Shown here piece after piece: positions 34,184-45,200 of a DNA stretch of 64,000 bases (position 1 is the first letter of the stretch; the number at the start of each line of letters is the position of its first letter). The position numbers and the translations under genes were made by a program. The DNA is from Taxawa tesnikishii (nom. ined.) (lineage: Eukaryota > Ascomycota > Dothideomycetes > Dothideales): the NCBI GenBank assembly GCA_030247885.1, contig JAPDRO010000019.1:372001-436000 (forward strand), read 5' to 3'. Under the pieces are notes generated by a model that did no database searches, was not told the origin of the DNA, and saw only the letters and a program-made list of their open reading frames with translations.

Positions 34184-35493
34184 ATGGCGGACGCGGTGGA
34201 GGAAATCGAGTCTCATGGCTTCAAGAGAACGTTGAAAGACCTCTTCTCCGGTGCCGTGGGAGGTGTTGCACAGGTTCTGTTAGGTGAGTTGCATTTCAAT
34301 GCATTTTCATTGTGTATCGTGGAGCGCTTCTCGAGGACTGTTTTCTTTGGAAATCAAGTATTGGACAGCGATGATACAAGAGTCTGCGAAGTATTCGTTA
34401 TGGGCCTCATTCTGTCCCCGCGCTGCTGATCCATCTTCCCACATGGAAATTCCTAGCTGACACGCTCTTCCAGGCCAGCCTTTCGGTAGGTGTAAGAGGA
34501 CTGCGTGGGTGGATCATATCTCACAGTATCAGATATTGTCAAGGTCCGGTTGCAGACTACGACGCAATACTCAGGTGCCCTGGACTGCGCCTCCCAGATC
34601 CTGAAGAACGAAGGCGCAACGGCCTTCTACAAGGGCACGTTGACACCGCTCATCGGAATCGGAGCTTGCGTAAGATCTTTTCTGTTCTTCATCAAAGAAC
34701 GACACGTTCCATCCTTGCACCTGATCAACAACACTCCTACTTCCTCACAGCCATCCATATCGAACCTCCATCAGGGAACTCTCTCACAAACACAAACCCA
34801 TACTTACTCGGCCCAGGTGTCGGTCCAATTCGGCGCGTTTCACTACGCGCGACGCGCCTTCGAGGCCCAGAACGCCACGCGCCACACGTCCATCGCAGCG
34901 GACTCGCCGCGCCCGCTCTCGTACGGCCAATACTACGCCGCGGGCGCCTTCGCCGGAATCGCCAACACGCTGCTCTCGTCGCCGATCGAGCACATCCGTA
35001 TCCGGCTGCAGACGCAACCGCACGGCGCCAACCGGTTGTACAGCGGGCCGGTCGACTGCATCCGCAAGCTGTCGGCGCACGAGGGCGTGCTGCGCGGCCT
35101 CTACCGCGGCACGTCCGTGACCTGGCTGCGCGAGGCGCAGGCGTACGGCGTCTGGTTCCTGACGTTCGAGTACCTGATGAACAGCGACGCGGCGCGCAAC
35201 GGGATCGAGAGGAAGGAGGTGCCGACTTGGAAGGTGGCCGCGTATGGAGGGCTGGCGGGCGAGGCGCTGTGGTTGGCTAGCTATCCGTTTGATGTTGTCA
35301 AGAGCAAGATGCAGAGTGATGGCTTCGGACCGAATCAGAGGTACGGTAGTATGAGGGATGCGTTTGCGAAGACGTGGGCTGCCGAGGGTATGAGGGGGTT
35401 TTGGAAGGGGTTGGGGCCCACCTTGCTCAGGGCTATGCCGGTGAGCGCGGGGACTTTGCTACGGTTGAGTTGACCATGCGTTTGATCAGCTAG
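34184..35493 (+). CDS. Mitochondrial carrier, YMC1/YMC2-like
   Basis: Four exons: 34184-34283, a 12-nt exon 34474-34485, 34533-34669 and 34817-35493. Mitochondrial inner-membrane solute carrier with three repeats; signature PxD/E-x-x-K/R motifs: QPFDIVKVRLQT, SPIEHIRIRLQT and YPFDVVKSKMQS. The end AMPVSAGTFATVELTMRL resembles yeast YMC1/YMC2, linked to glycine/oleate-related transport. The substrate is not shown by sequence. The tiny second exon creates GQPFD, so the first carrier signature is assembled across two introns. One frame break near the end: T3 at 35455-35457 where four restore FATVELTMRLIS and the stop at 35491-35493. With it the CDS is 308 aa. Confidence 0.9.
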
Positions 35494-35829
35494 AGTTGCG
35501 CTGTCACGATTTTGTTGGAACTCGTGGCAAAGACGTGGCTGTCATTGATCCATTGCAGCCTGTTCGGCCATCGTACTGTTGGTTGTAAGATAGAAGCGTC
35601 CTTTCGCCCCCGAGACATGTCAATGATACAGAAGAGAAACGAGGGAACTCGTGATCTGCAAGCTCCTGATTCCAATACAGCGTTTCGGTTGTATGATTGG
35701 TCATTGTATTCATCTCAACGTTAGCACGTGCTGTTGTGTATGCGGCATAGCCATCATCACCCAGTCTTTATCCTCCTCCCCCACCCTTCTGCCAAAGCCA
35801 CACGGCATCCGTCGCATACGCCCTCGCAC

Positions 35830-37175
35830 TCACATGCCTGCCCCCGCGATCCCCTTCCCCTCGCTCTCCGCAACACAGAGCTCAATCACCCCCTCCTTCT
35901 CCACCTCCTTCCACAACCCCTGGCCAGCGCCCCCAAAGTATCCTCGGCGCCCACCGTGCCCTCGCCTCCATCCCCGGATCTCCAAACTCCCCCTCCCCAA
36001 TCGATACAATATCCTGCCGAGCGTCTGGAACGCGACGCAGCGCTGCGCGGGCACGGTGCTGCGGGCCAGCATCGCGAGTTCCGCGACCGTGTACCCCGCG
36101 GCGTCGGGAGCGTCGCCGTGGTGGTGCAGGCCGGCCGTTACGGGGATTTCGGCGGCGAGGGTGGGCGGGATCAGGGCGCCGGTGAAGGCGAAGCGGATGT
36201 CCTTTGGGTCGAGGCCGGATTGGGTGGGGGTAGGTGTTTGTGGTGGACGAGGAGGTGGTCATCCACTCGAGTTTTTCGGGGTCGGCGGGGAGGGAGGGGA
36301 AGTATTTTTCGTGCAGGTCGGTGAGGAAGGAGGGGAGGAGGGATCGAGTGGCGGCGGTTGGGGCGCGCGGGGAAGTGCACGCTTGTGTCTGGGAGAGGGT
36401 TGTGGGGGTCGGTGTGGTTGTGTGGCTCTGTGTGGTCGTGCTGCTCCTCCTCGTCTGCAAGACCTTCCTTGCCTTGAACGCGAGAGTATCTTGTGACGTG
36501 GGGCGCAGGCTCCATGCCATCCTTGTCCTTGGCTGGTGTGTCTTTTGCCGTCTGCTCTATGGGAGACTCAGCAGCAAACCTCACAGACTTTTGCGCCTTC
36601 GCAACTCGTCTCTCCGGATCAGGCTGCTCGTGTGATAGTCCCGGAAAGTCGGCGTTTTGCTCTTCTCTTCCTTCATCAATGTTTGCTCGCCGGAGCAGTC
36701 GTTCGAGCAGGCTAGGGCCTAGGTTTTGCAGCAGTTCTCTACGTTCCTCCTCAATCTCTTCAGGCGACATGGCAGCTAACTTTTGTTTGTTCTCTTCGTC
36801 GATCCGCCGTCTTTCAGCAGCCATAAAGCGATCTTCGTCGTCGACCCGGGACACAGGACCATTGCTGGTAACCCGTGGCAGTGGTGCCGGTACAGGCGGC
36901 GTAGGCACTGCGGTGGGCTCATTCTGCGAGGGATCTGTACTGTCCGTTCTCGACTGCTTGAACCTGGAAGCGCCTACGCGCTTTCTATGTGTCGGAAAGC
37001 CGCCAGGAGTTTTCTTGGGTGTGGGCGGCGCAGGCGCAGGCGCAGTCGGCGCGGAGGGTGCTCGCTCTTGTATGTCGCTCACAAATGAGAATACACTACG
37101 GCCGGCAGTGGAAGCCTCGCTGTCGACCCCATCGCCGTCGAGGTTGAGTTGGACCCTTTCTCCTCTGACTGTCAT
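35830..37175 (-). CDS. RNA polymerase II-associated protein RPAP1/RBA50 homologue, several frame breaks
   Basis: Minus strand, start MTVRGERVQLNLDGD at 37175 (an earlier ATG at 37304 gives a less typical N terminus). RPAP1 N-terminal module: MSPEEIEEERRELLQNLGPS then LLERLLRRANID. Then LHEKYFPSLPADPEKLEWM, FAFTGALIPP and the C-terminal module VPAQRCVAFQTLGRILYRLG. RPAP1/RBA50 helps assemble or import Pol II. The second half changes frame seven times, each explained by one base missing from a C/G run (plus-strand runs at 36369-36372, 36332-36335, 36226-36230, 36222-36224, 35989-35993, 35959-35961 and 35927-35930). With these the CDS is 450 codons and exactly in phase. Error is more likely than decay because the protein reading stays conserved between breaks. 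Confidence 0.8.
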
Positions 37176-38562
37176 GACGCGACTGTGGTGGCTTCTGGTT
37201 TCACGTGCGGCGCAAAAGTCGATTGTTGGTGACTGAAGGAATGTTTCAGGGTCCGGGAATCCGGTTGCCCTAGATTGATTACGGCGTTTCAACGTGTGTG
37301 ACAAAACAATCCTCGACGCTCTAATTCCCTGCAGTGCACATCTTCCGGGGATTTGCTATGTGACGCTATGCTGAGTGCCTGATTTGACACTGGAGCTCTG
37401 ATGATGCATATATCGTGCTGCTCAGCCTCAAGCGAAGATAAGCTTTAAGTTAGAGTTATGCATGACGCTAATACGTTTTAGGCAATCGGACGCCACCGCG
37501 CTGAACCCTCCACTGCGAAGTGGCTCGGGTCCACATCTGGGGTCCCACGTCTGCTGGGTCGCACACACATGAGAACGAACTAAGGCGCTCCTTTGCCGTG
37601 AAGTTATGTGTTTCTGGCTGTTAGACAGCACACCTTCTAACTGCAGTTTGCTGTTTTCGGCGCGTAATGCACGGCGATAGCGATATGGCCGACATGAGGA
37701 TGCGAACAGCCAAGTCTGATCTCCGGTTCACCATACGTTACGAACAAAGGCACAACTGCCGTATCAACAACGTAATTACCACATCGAAATGTTGCTGGAA
37801 GGTGCTCGATCCTGGTGAATGCAAGCACAGTACATCCGTCTTCTTCGCGCGATGCCTGTTCGGGTAATCAATTGCTATTGTCGTGTGGTGGGTTGGTTGA
37901 CGCTCGGTTCACAAGGACAGCGAATAGGGCAAAGCCTAGTTTGGCGAATAGTCACCTTTAGGCAAGGTGCCGATGCCCGCTGTCAATCTGGAGGCCATTC
38001 AAGGCGATCCCGGAAGGCTAGTTGCTCCCCTGTGCGAAGCCCCAGTTTCGGTCACGGCCAGCAGCCAGCTGTCAGAGCTTTTGGAATATCTGCGCAAACC
38101 TCCCTCCCTCCCTACATTTCCAGTTCCTCTTCCTCCCCCTTTCCCTTTCTTTCCTCGACGTGAGAGGCGCTGCTGGCTTCCTCTGTAATTCGTTACCACA
38201 GGCTCCAAACTCGGACCGCCATCGAAAGGTCACCTCGGCCTATCTATATCAGCATCTGTCTTCCTCTTGCAGCTGTTCGCACGCTCATATTCGAGGCTAT
38301 AGTCGACAGTCTGTTGAAGTTGTTGGGCTGGACAAGCCGTGTGCTGCCGTCGTCCTTCTCCCTTTGCATCGAAGCGCCTACCCAGCCCTGACCCTTTCGG
38401 CACCCGCTCAAAGCACCTGCGGCTCACTTTTTGAGGGACAATCGAGTCCAAGTCTAACAAAAAGTCGCTATCACCAGATCGTCACCTGAGTTTTTCACTG
38501 CTTTCTTCCTTCTCTAGTCTTGACGTTTCTCTTCGGTTGGACACCGAATACGGGCGTCGGAG
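37176..38562. other. Divergent intergenic region, no gene recognised
   Basis: 1,387 bp between RPAP1 and HPC2 start codons. Contains a pyrimidine-rich stretch (about 38098-38160). No RNA gene or domain seen. Confidence 0.4.
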
Positions 38563-40475
38563 ATGCAGGTGGATCGCATGGAGGTTGACGACGCGGCTTC
38601 GAGTCGAAGTTCCTCTTTGTCATCGCCTCGCTCCCCGCAGGCTCCCTTGACGACGTTATTCGCGTCCACCACCCACAACTTCCTGATGTTCGCGCTGGAG
38701 GTGTAGCTGCTTCCCCGCAATCCAGTGCAGATGTTGCACATGTCACCACCAGCAAACAAAACGCCAAGAATACCGCTGCACATGACACCCCAAAGATCAA
38801 ACGACCACGAAAAAGAAGGACCCCGACGCAGACGCCAAAAACAAAGCCGATGACAAGCCCAAGGAAAAGAAGCCTCGCAAACCGCGTACCGTCAACCCCA
38901 ATGGCACGAAACCTGGGCCGGCCAAGAAACAAAAGGTTGCTGAAGTCCAGAACGATGCACAACCTCGTCAACTTACAATAGGTGAAATGACCGGCCAATT
39001 CCAAACGCCTATACCACCACCACCACCACCACCACCACAAATGCAGAGGACGCCTTCTGTCAGCGTTGCCCGAGAGCCTACACTCGCTGCACCGAGTGTG
39101 CCGGCATCACGACCAGCCTCCAGCGGCCAACGATATGATCCCATTCGTGCTATGACAATCCAGTCGCATCCCGCACCCGCACCCGCACCTGCGCCTACAC
39201 CGTCGCTTCAAGTTTCTCCGCGTATTCACCGCGCGAGCGCGTCGCCAGCCATTGCGAGTTTGATTGACCCGCCTGCACCAACGCCTGCCGCTACTTTGTC
39301 AACGCCATCACAAACACCACGCATGCAAACGGTGCAGCCCACTTCCACACCCACACCACCGCAGCCGGTCGTCACGCGCCCGACAGAAAACTTCCAACAG
39401 CCCATGCCAACCCAATCGCCGCAGCCTTCGATCCCGAATCTGGGCACAGCCCAACTGGATGGCGCTATGGACGTGATTACTCTGTGCGACCGCGAGCCCT
39501 TCGAATCACCAAAGGTGAAGCCGCAAGAGGACAAGATCGTTCCCATCGCTAGGCCAGCTTCTTCCGCGCCCCCGACCAAATCATCCCGCCCGACGCCTCC
39601 AGCAAGCAAGCCTCTGGGCAGCGGCTTGTTGTCCAGTAGCGATCTTTTCGGAGGTCCACGTAATCCCGACGGTGACAGCGAGCGCCGCGGAGTCGACATC
39701 AACATACAAATTACACTCGACCCAAGCGGTGGCAACACGGTAAACATTGCTCACGAAATATTGAAGAAGTATGGTCGCGACGCCATCAATCCACGCGCCG
39801 CTGCTCATCGCGAGCGGCTGTTGCAGGTGCAGGCTGCAGCCAACCGGCTTGAGATGGGATCGGCGGACGACATGTCTGTCGACCTCTCCGAGATGGAAAA
39901 CGACAGCAACACGGAGATGGGCGGTATGGATGACGAGAAAAGCGGAAGCGCAGAGAACGCCAGTGGCGAGAAGCCAAGACAGAGGAAGAGGCGTAAGCAA
40001 GAAGATTACGACAAGGAAGACGATTTCATCGACGATACGGAGTTGGTATGGCAGGAGCAGGCTGCAGTCGCAAAGGACGGGTTCTTCGTTTACTCTGGTC
40101 CGTTGGTGCCAGAGGGCGAGAAGGCCCAGATCGAAAGGTCAGTTATTCCGTGATACTCCCCGCGGTAACAGAACAATGGCTAACAATCCTCACAGCAGTG
40201 GCGCGCCCAAGTCAACCAGAGGACGCGGCCGCGGTCGTGGCCGCGCATCCGCAGCGGCCGGAATCACTCACGCGACGCTAGCAAGCAAGCCAACCGACCC
40301 ATCAGCGCCACCCACTACGGGAAGGGGTAGAGGTCGTGGTCGCGGCACCGGCGCACCGAGAAAGCCACGGATCACCAAAGCCGACAAGGAGCGTATGGAG
40401 AGCGAGAAGATGGCCCGGGAGAGAGCCGGCACGTTCATGGAGGGCAAGATCTACCTCGATGCTGCTGTGCAATAG
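38563..40475 (+). CDS. HPC2/ubinuclein-type subunit of the HIR histone chaperone complex
   Basis: Two exons, 38563-40137 and 40196-40475 (GTCAGT..CAG). Mostly disordered: basic KKPRKPRTV region, a Pro run (IPPPPPPPPQ), Pro/Ser/Thr-rich middle. The diagnostic HPC2-related (ubinuclein) domain is at the end of exon 1: DKEDDFIDDTELVWQEQAAV then DGFFVYSGPLVPEG. A downstream RGRGRGRGR region follows. HPC2/Ubinuclein joins HIRA/Hir proteins in replication-independent H3-H4 deposition. Near the N terminus the frame changes twice: A5 at 38810-38814 (needs 6, PRKKKDPD) is convincing; C3 at 38644-38646 (needs 4) is less so. Predicted 618 aa if both are accepted. Confidence 0.85.
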
Positions 40476-41104
40476 TAACGCATACGAGATAGACAGGGCA
40501 TACATCATGGCAGGAGGCTGGAGATTCGATTTGCTGTTGACCGGTTGTTGTTCCGAGACCTCTGAGGTTCCCGGTTTTCTACGGAGGCGCAGAGCGCGGA
40601 GTTATTGTGGCGGCATGGGGGCGAGCTGGGCATGGTACGGCGTGATTACAGCTTGCTGCGATGGTCATGGGAGCAAGGGTGCTCGGCTGGCTCTACTGTC
40701 GTTGTAAGAGCATTCCATTTACTTGCATTCATGCTCAAATCATCCGTTAAAGTCAGGAAAGTGCCGCTCAACCTGCGCCGTGCATAATCGGGTACTGGAT
40801 CAGATGCCGTTCGTCCCTGCAACGACGGCAGGGTTGAGGCGAGATGTCTGCCTGTGCGCGGCTTCCCTTCTCGGCAGTCGCGCGTGGGCTACTTCCTTCC
40901 TCATCAGACGTGCACCACTCGATTAGGCTGCAACCTTCCAGCCCCTCTTCTCTCCTTCCCCTTCAATCACCTCATCCCCCACTGCACCGTCTCATATATC
41001 TCCCTACTTTTCCGCCTCAGTACCCCCGTCGAAAAGCCACCCTCACTCGCGCTACCCACCACTCCACTCCGCCACTCTCAACCCAGCTCTCCCTCTCACG
41101 CACA
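40476..41104. other. Intergenic region, HPC2 to HOP2
   Basis: 629 bp. The last 200 bp are strongly C/T-rich, typical of a leader. No gene recognised. Confidence 0.4.
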
Positions 41105-41924
41105 ATGGCACCAACCAAAGACAAAGCCGGCCAAGCCGAAAAGGCCGAAAAGCTAACGCCAGCGCAATCGGCAGATCTGATGCTCCACTACCTGCGAGCG
41201 CAGAACCGGCCCTACAGCGCCACGGACATCAGCGCGAACCTCAAGAACCGCGTCACCAAGACCCTGGCGGCCAAGGTGCTCAAGGAGATGCACGAGAAGA
41301 AGCTGATTGAGGGGAAAGCGGCGGGGAAGCAGGTCGTCTATCACGCGTTGCAGGTATGTGTATCCGCGCTCCGTCAGTGGCGAGGAGGCCCCGACTTTTG
41401 AAAGTTGGTTTACTGAAGCGGGAGGGAGGGAGGGGATCCCCACTGAGGGGGCTTGGCGGGTAGACGGGGGGTCGAAGGCCGCAGATCGATGGGCTGATTG
41501 TATATGTTATCTGGTACAGGACCCCTCCGACACCGCCACCCCCGAGGACCTAGCCGCCATGAACGTCGAGATCGCGCGTCTTCACGAATCGACCGTGGAC
41601 TTCAAGTCGGAAGAGAGGAAGCTCCGCGCCGCGATCCGTGACGGCGGCACCGTCGTCCCGATCGCTGAGATCAAGTCTGCCATCTCCGGATTGCAGGTCG
41701 AGGCCACGGAGTTGGAAAAGCGGCTCGAGGTGCTCAGGAGCGGCGAGGTGAAGCCTGTCGATCCGGCCGAGAGAGCGAAGGTCGATGCGGAGTGGAGGAC
41801 GTGGCAGGTGAAGGAGAAGGCGAGAAAGAAGATTGCCAAGGATCTTTGGGCCACGGTCAGGGACATGATGCCTGAAGGTACGAATGCTGAGGAGGTGAAG
41901 GAGGCGCTGGATGTGACGGTCTAG
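41105..41924 (+). CDS. HOP2: Meiotic recombination protein Hop2 (TBPIP family)
   Basis: Two exons, 41105-41353 and 41520-41924; intron 166 nt (GTATGT..CAG). 217 aa. N-terminal winged-helix domain (ADLMLHYLRAQNRPYSATDI, KVLKEMHEKKLIEGKAAGKQ, VVYHALQ) followed by a coiled coil (LAAMNVEIARLHESTVDFKS, VEATELEKRLEVLRSG) and helical C terminus. Hop2, with Mnd1, stimulates Dmc1/Rad51 strand exchange and prevents non-homologous synapsis in meiosis. The lack of frame breaks suggests a retained meiotic gene. Start chosen because the N-terminal MAPTKDKAGQAEK precedes the folded domain as in homologues. Confidence 0.92.
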
Positions 41925-42374
41925 AGTACGTTTGGGACCCGCGGAGTGATTTGCTGTTTCCGGGGCCCGACAGGGCTTCGCTGAAGGTAATCGTGATTGT
42001 GAAGAAGGGAAATATGTTGTCCGTCTGCGAGATGAATCGCTCACCAGATCTTGCTAGGAGCTACAGCCTGTCATTCAGCAAAGGACGGGTTGCTTCCCAC
42101 TTAATTGAATTACGCATCCTAGTTGTGTTTCTATGTATTCTATTCATTCGTCATGCGTTCAAACCGGTGGTATCAGAGACAAGGCTAACCGAACGAACAA
42201 GCATGACCTTTCTTCCCCACAAGATAGTCAAAGGCTCGCGCTCGCGTCATTCTCTTCGTACACGGGTATCGTTTTGCACATCTATCTAACTATGTTACAG
42301 GGGCCACGGCCTCCATCAGCCATCAACAACGAGATGCCGCAGCCTCCACGCCGTCAGTCAGCGGGACAGCATCC
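41925..42374. other. Convergent intergenic region
   Basis: 450 bp between the HOP2 and PPR-like 3' ends. Nothing recognised. Confidence 0.4.
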
Positions 42375-45029
42375 TTACGCAGCGGTTCTCGGACTCCAGC
42401 GCGGGGCAGGAACATGCTCGCTCTCCTCGACGCCCGGCCTCCACAGCCCCTTCCGCCTCTTCCATCTATACCTCGTCCACAAGCCCTTGGCGCGCGTCCT
42501 GGCGACCTCCTCACTACTCCTGCGAAACGCGTCCAGCAGCGGGTCTCTCGCGCGCCTTCCGCCCACCCTCTCCCTGAGCGCATACGCCAGCTCGTCCAAC
42601 CGCTGCGCCACGTCCTCGCCCTCGAGGATGCGGACCCAGTGCAGGATCCAGCGGAACTTGATGGTGCTGACCCAGAGGCCGGCCTGCAGGGGCGGACGAC
42701 GCCGGCGAGGACGAGCGCGCGGGACAGGAGCGGGGACAGCGGGGCGTCGCGGTCGCGCAGGTAGCGGTAGCAGTCGTGCACCGCCCTGAACGCCTCGCGC
42801 GGGTTCATGTGGGGCGACTGCGCGAGGCTGAAGGCGACGACTTCGACCGCGCGCACGCGCTCGTCGCTCAGCGCGTTCGTGGGGCGGGTCCGCAGCGCGC
42901 CCGGCACCGAGTTGAAGAATTCGGGCCGGTTGAGGATCGAGAAGATCTTGAGCGTGTGGATGCGTCCCTTGGCGATGAGCGCGGCGATGAGGTCGGGACA
43001 CTGGGAGGCCCAGATGTGGGGGCTGGCTTCGAAGATCCGGAGGGCGTAGCCGGCGTTGCCGGTGCGTGTGAAGTGGTCCATGATGAAGAGGGCGGAGTTG
43101 GTGGGTAATCTAACACCTTCGCGTATGAGGTTCATGCTGAGGGTGTAGAGATGCCGCGGCGTGGAGTACTGCGTGAGAAGGCGGAAGACTTCTTCAAGAA
43201 AGTAGGCATAGGGTTGGCCGTGATTTGCCACGACGGCGGCTACGGCGACAAAGGGTGCGGTTACGGCGGGGACTTGTTCGATGTAGCGGGCCAGTCGCTC
43301 TTCGAATGCGATCGAGATGCGACGGATCTGGTCGTCTCGAGGTACGGGTACCGCTGGATGGGGAGATGGATGTTTAAAGTGCGAAAGATCGAATCTGACT
43401 CTCCCCTTGGATATGACTTTCCGCGTGCTGTGCAGCCTCTTGTTGTCTGCTGCGAGCATCGGGCAGACCCAGTGTTGCAGGATAATCTTTGCCGCATCTG
43501 TTGCCGATAGTGTTTTGAAATATGACGGGAAATCACTCGGATCGAAATGCTGTCCAAGCAGAGTGAAAACATCCCTCCATTCGTTGGAGTAGAGCCTGGC
43601 CATGTGCTGACAACGGGCAAGAGAGGACAACCAGGAGTTTAGGAAAGAGCGTACGTCGGTTTCCATCCTGACTCTCCCACAAACATTGTTGATGAGCATG
43701 ACAGTAGCGGAAGAAAGTATGCTTCCCGAATTTCTCGGCGATAGAGAATCAATCAAATCGTCCCACTCCATCGGCCCTGCAAGCGGCGCGTTGCTGTCGC
43801 TTTCCTTTTCGGGCAAAGCATGTGTAACATAATGCTGCGCCCACCTAGCCAAGTAATGCGCGATGTTGCCATTCGTCGATAGTTGACCTCGGATCTGACA
43901 CTGCTTGTGAATTTTAATCGCAAGACTCAGTAACTGACGGCTTGATGAGCGTGACGAGCAGATGGCCACGACCAACTGTTGCCGGACTTCGTCTTCCGTT
44001 TTTCGGTCGTGTGGTGCTACAAAGGAAGCAGAGACTGCAGCCCATATCCGCTGATACCAGGCGTGTAGATTCTGAGCGACACTGGCCTGAACACTGGCTT
44101 GTTGCAAGATCCCTGAAAGGCTGGTTATGGCGGTCTTCAGCCCTGCTCCATTGATGGTATCCAGGAGAATTTTGTCGCATACGAGATCGACAACCTGGTT
44201 CAAAACTACCGGGCTCTCTTCTTGTCGCGCGGTCCACGCCAGTCCCTGATTTTGTCGCTCAATCCACGCGAGCAACTTTGCAGTGTTACCCGCTTCGGGG
44301 ATATCTGCACCCGACTCCAGAAATTGCCCGAGTTCGCCGACGACTGGTACAAAGCCTTGCGAAGAAACCAAAGAGCCAGACCATTCGTATCCTGCCTTTG
44401 CAACCCTCTCCGAAGCCCGATCAAGCAACTGGTCAAAGGCCATACCACTGAACGTGACCTCTAACCGCGCTGGTAAAGACAAGGTCTTGGACAGAACTTT
44501 GACGTCCTCCAAGTCTGAACATGCAGTGACCTGAGCGATGAGGCTCCGAACAATCGTCCAGTCCTCTCCCGTGTCCTTATCCGCCGTCTCGTGGCCTGAA
44601 CGGGCGTCAATGGTCTCTGCGATACCCTGAGTCCTCGCCGGAATTGCGGGACTGTCCTTCTCAACAAGCTGCTGGGTAGGCCGAGGGGCTTTCCAAGACC
44701 AGGAAAAGTCGAGCTTCAGTGGAGGGAAGCCAAAGAAATCCAAGAGGTCTTGTCCTCCTTCCCCTGCTACTCCTCCCCTCCCCCAGCATACTCCCTAGCA
44801 TACCGCCATACGGGTTGGCAGCGCACCCCATCCTTCTCCTCGCAAGTCGCCTCCGTGCCTCGAGCGGTCCGGGAACATTGCTGCCATGGCGCTTGTGCGG
44901 TGCGTTGCAGGCGTGCGTGAAGCGGGAGTAGGCATTGGCGAGAAGGTCGTCACCGATCCAGACGGAGTTTGATTGAGGCGCAAGAACCTGAGCGGCAGCT
45001 CGCTGGCAGGCATTGACGCGGCATTTCAT
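42375..45029 (-). CDS. Large helical (PPR-like) protein, probably mitochondrial
   Basis: Minus strand, no intron recognised, about 885 aa if three one-base-short runs are accepted. The N terminus MKCRVNACQRAAAQVLAPQS is basic with no acidic residue for the first 25 positions, suiting a mitochondrial presequence. Most of the protein is alpha-helical; the segment SALFIMDHFTRTGNAGYALR and following helices resemble pentatricopeptide repeats, inferred by pattern only. The breaks: C4 at 44826-44829 and C5 at 44780-44784 (joining the presequence to DLLDFFGFPPLKLDFSW), and G4 at 42689-42692 (VVRPLQAGLWVSTIKFRW). Family members of this shape act in mitochondrial RNA metabolism, but function here is unknown. 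Shares a 171-bp divergent region with mitoribosomal MRP4. Confidence 0.7.
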
Positions 45030-45200
45030 GAATAGTGAGTGGTGTCGGTTGTGTTCGTGAACGCTACGGATAGCTGTGCATTAAAAGAGCTCCGGCCAAA
45101 GCGCCAAGCCTTTCGTGCCCCAAGCGCAACGAAATAGTTTACCAAGGGCGTCGACGAGCAGCACATGTACGGCAGGGCATTGTTCATCACTCATTCAGAC
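45030..45200. promoter_or_regulatory. Short divergent promoter between two mitochondrial-protein genes
   Basis: Only 171 bp separate the start codons of the PPR-like gene (-) and the uS2m gene (+). Both products carry presequence-like N termini, so co-regulation is plausible. Confidence 0.55.

Noticed and set aside
4873-35493. Programmed +1/-1 frameshifting as a general feature of this genome
   Set aside because: Breaks occur at unrelated runs (G, C, A, T), without a common slippery heptamer or conserved position in the families, and always need one added base. Undercalled homopolymers explain them more simply.
36493-37236. 247-codon plus-strand Ser/Leu-rich frame
   Set aside because: Antisense to the RPAP1 N-terminal half, which has clear family motifs.
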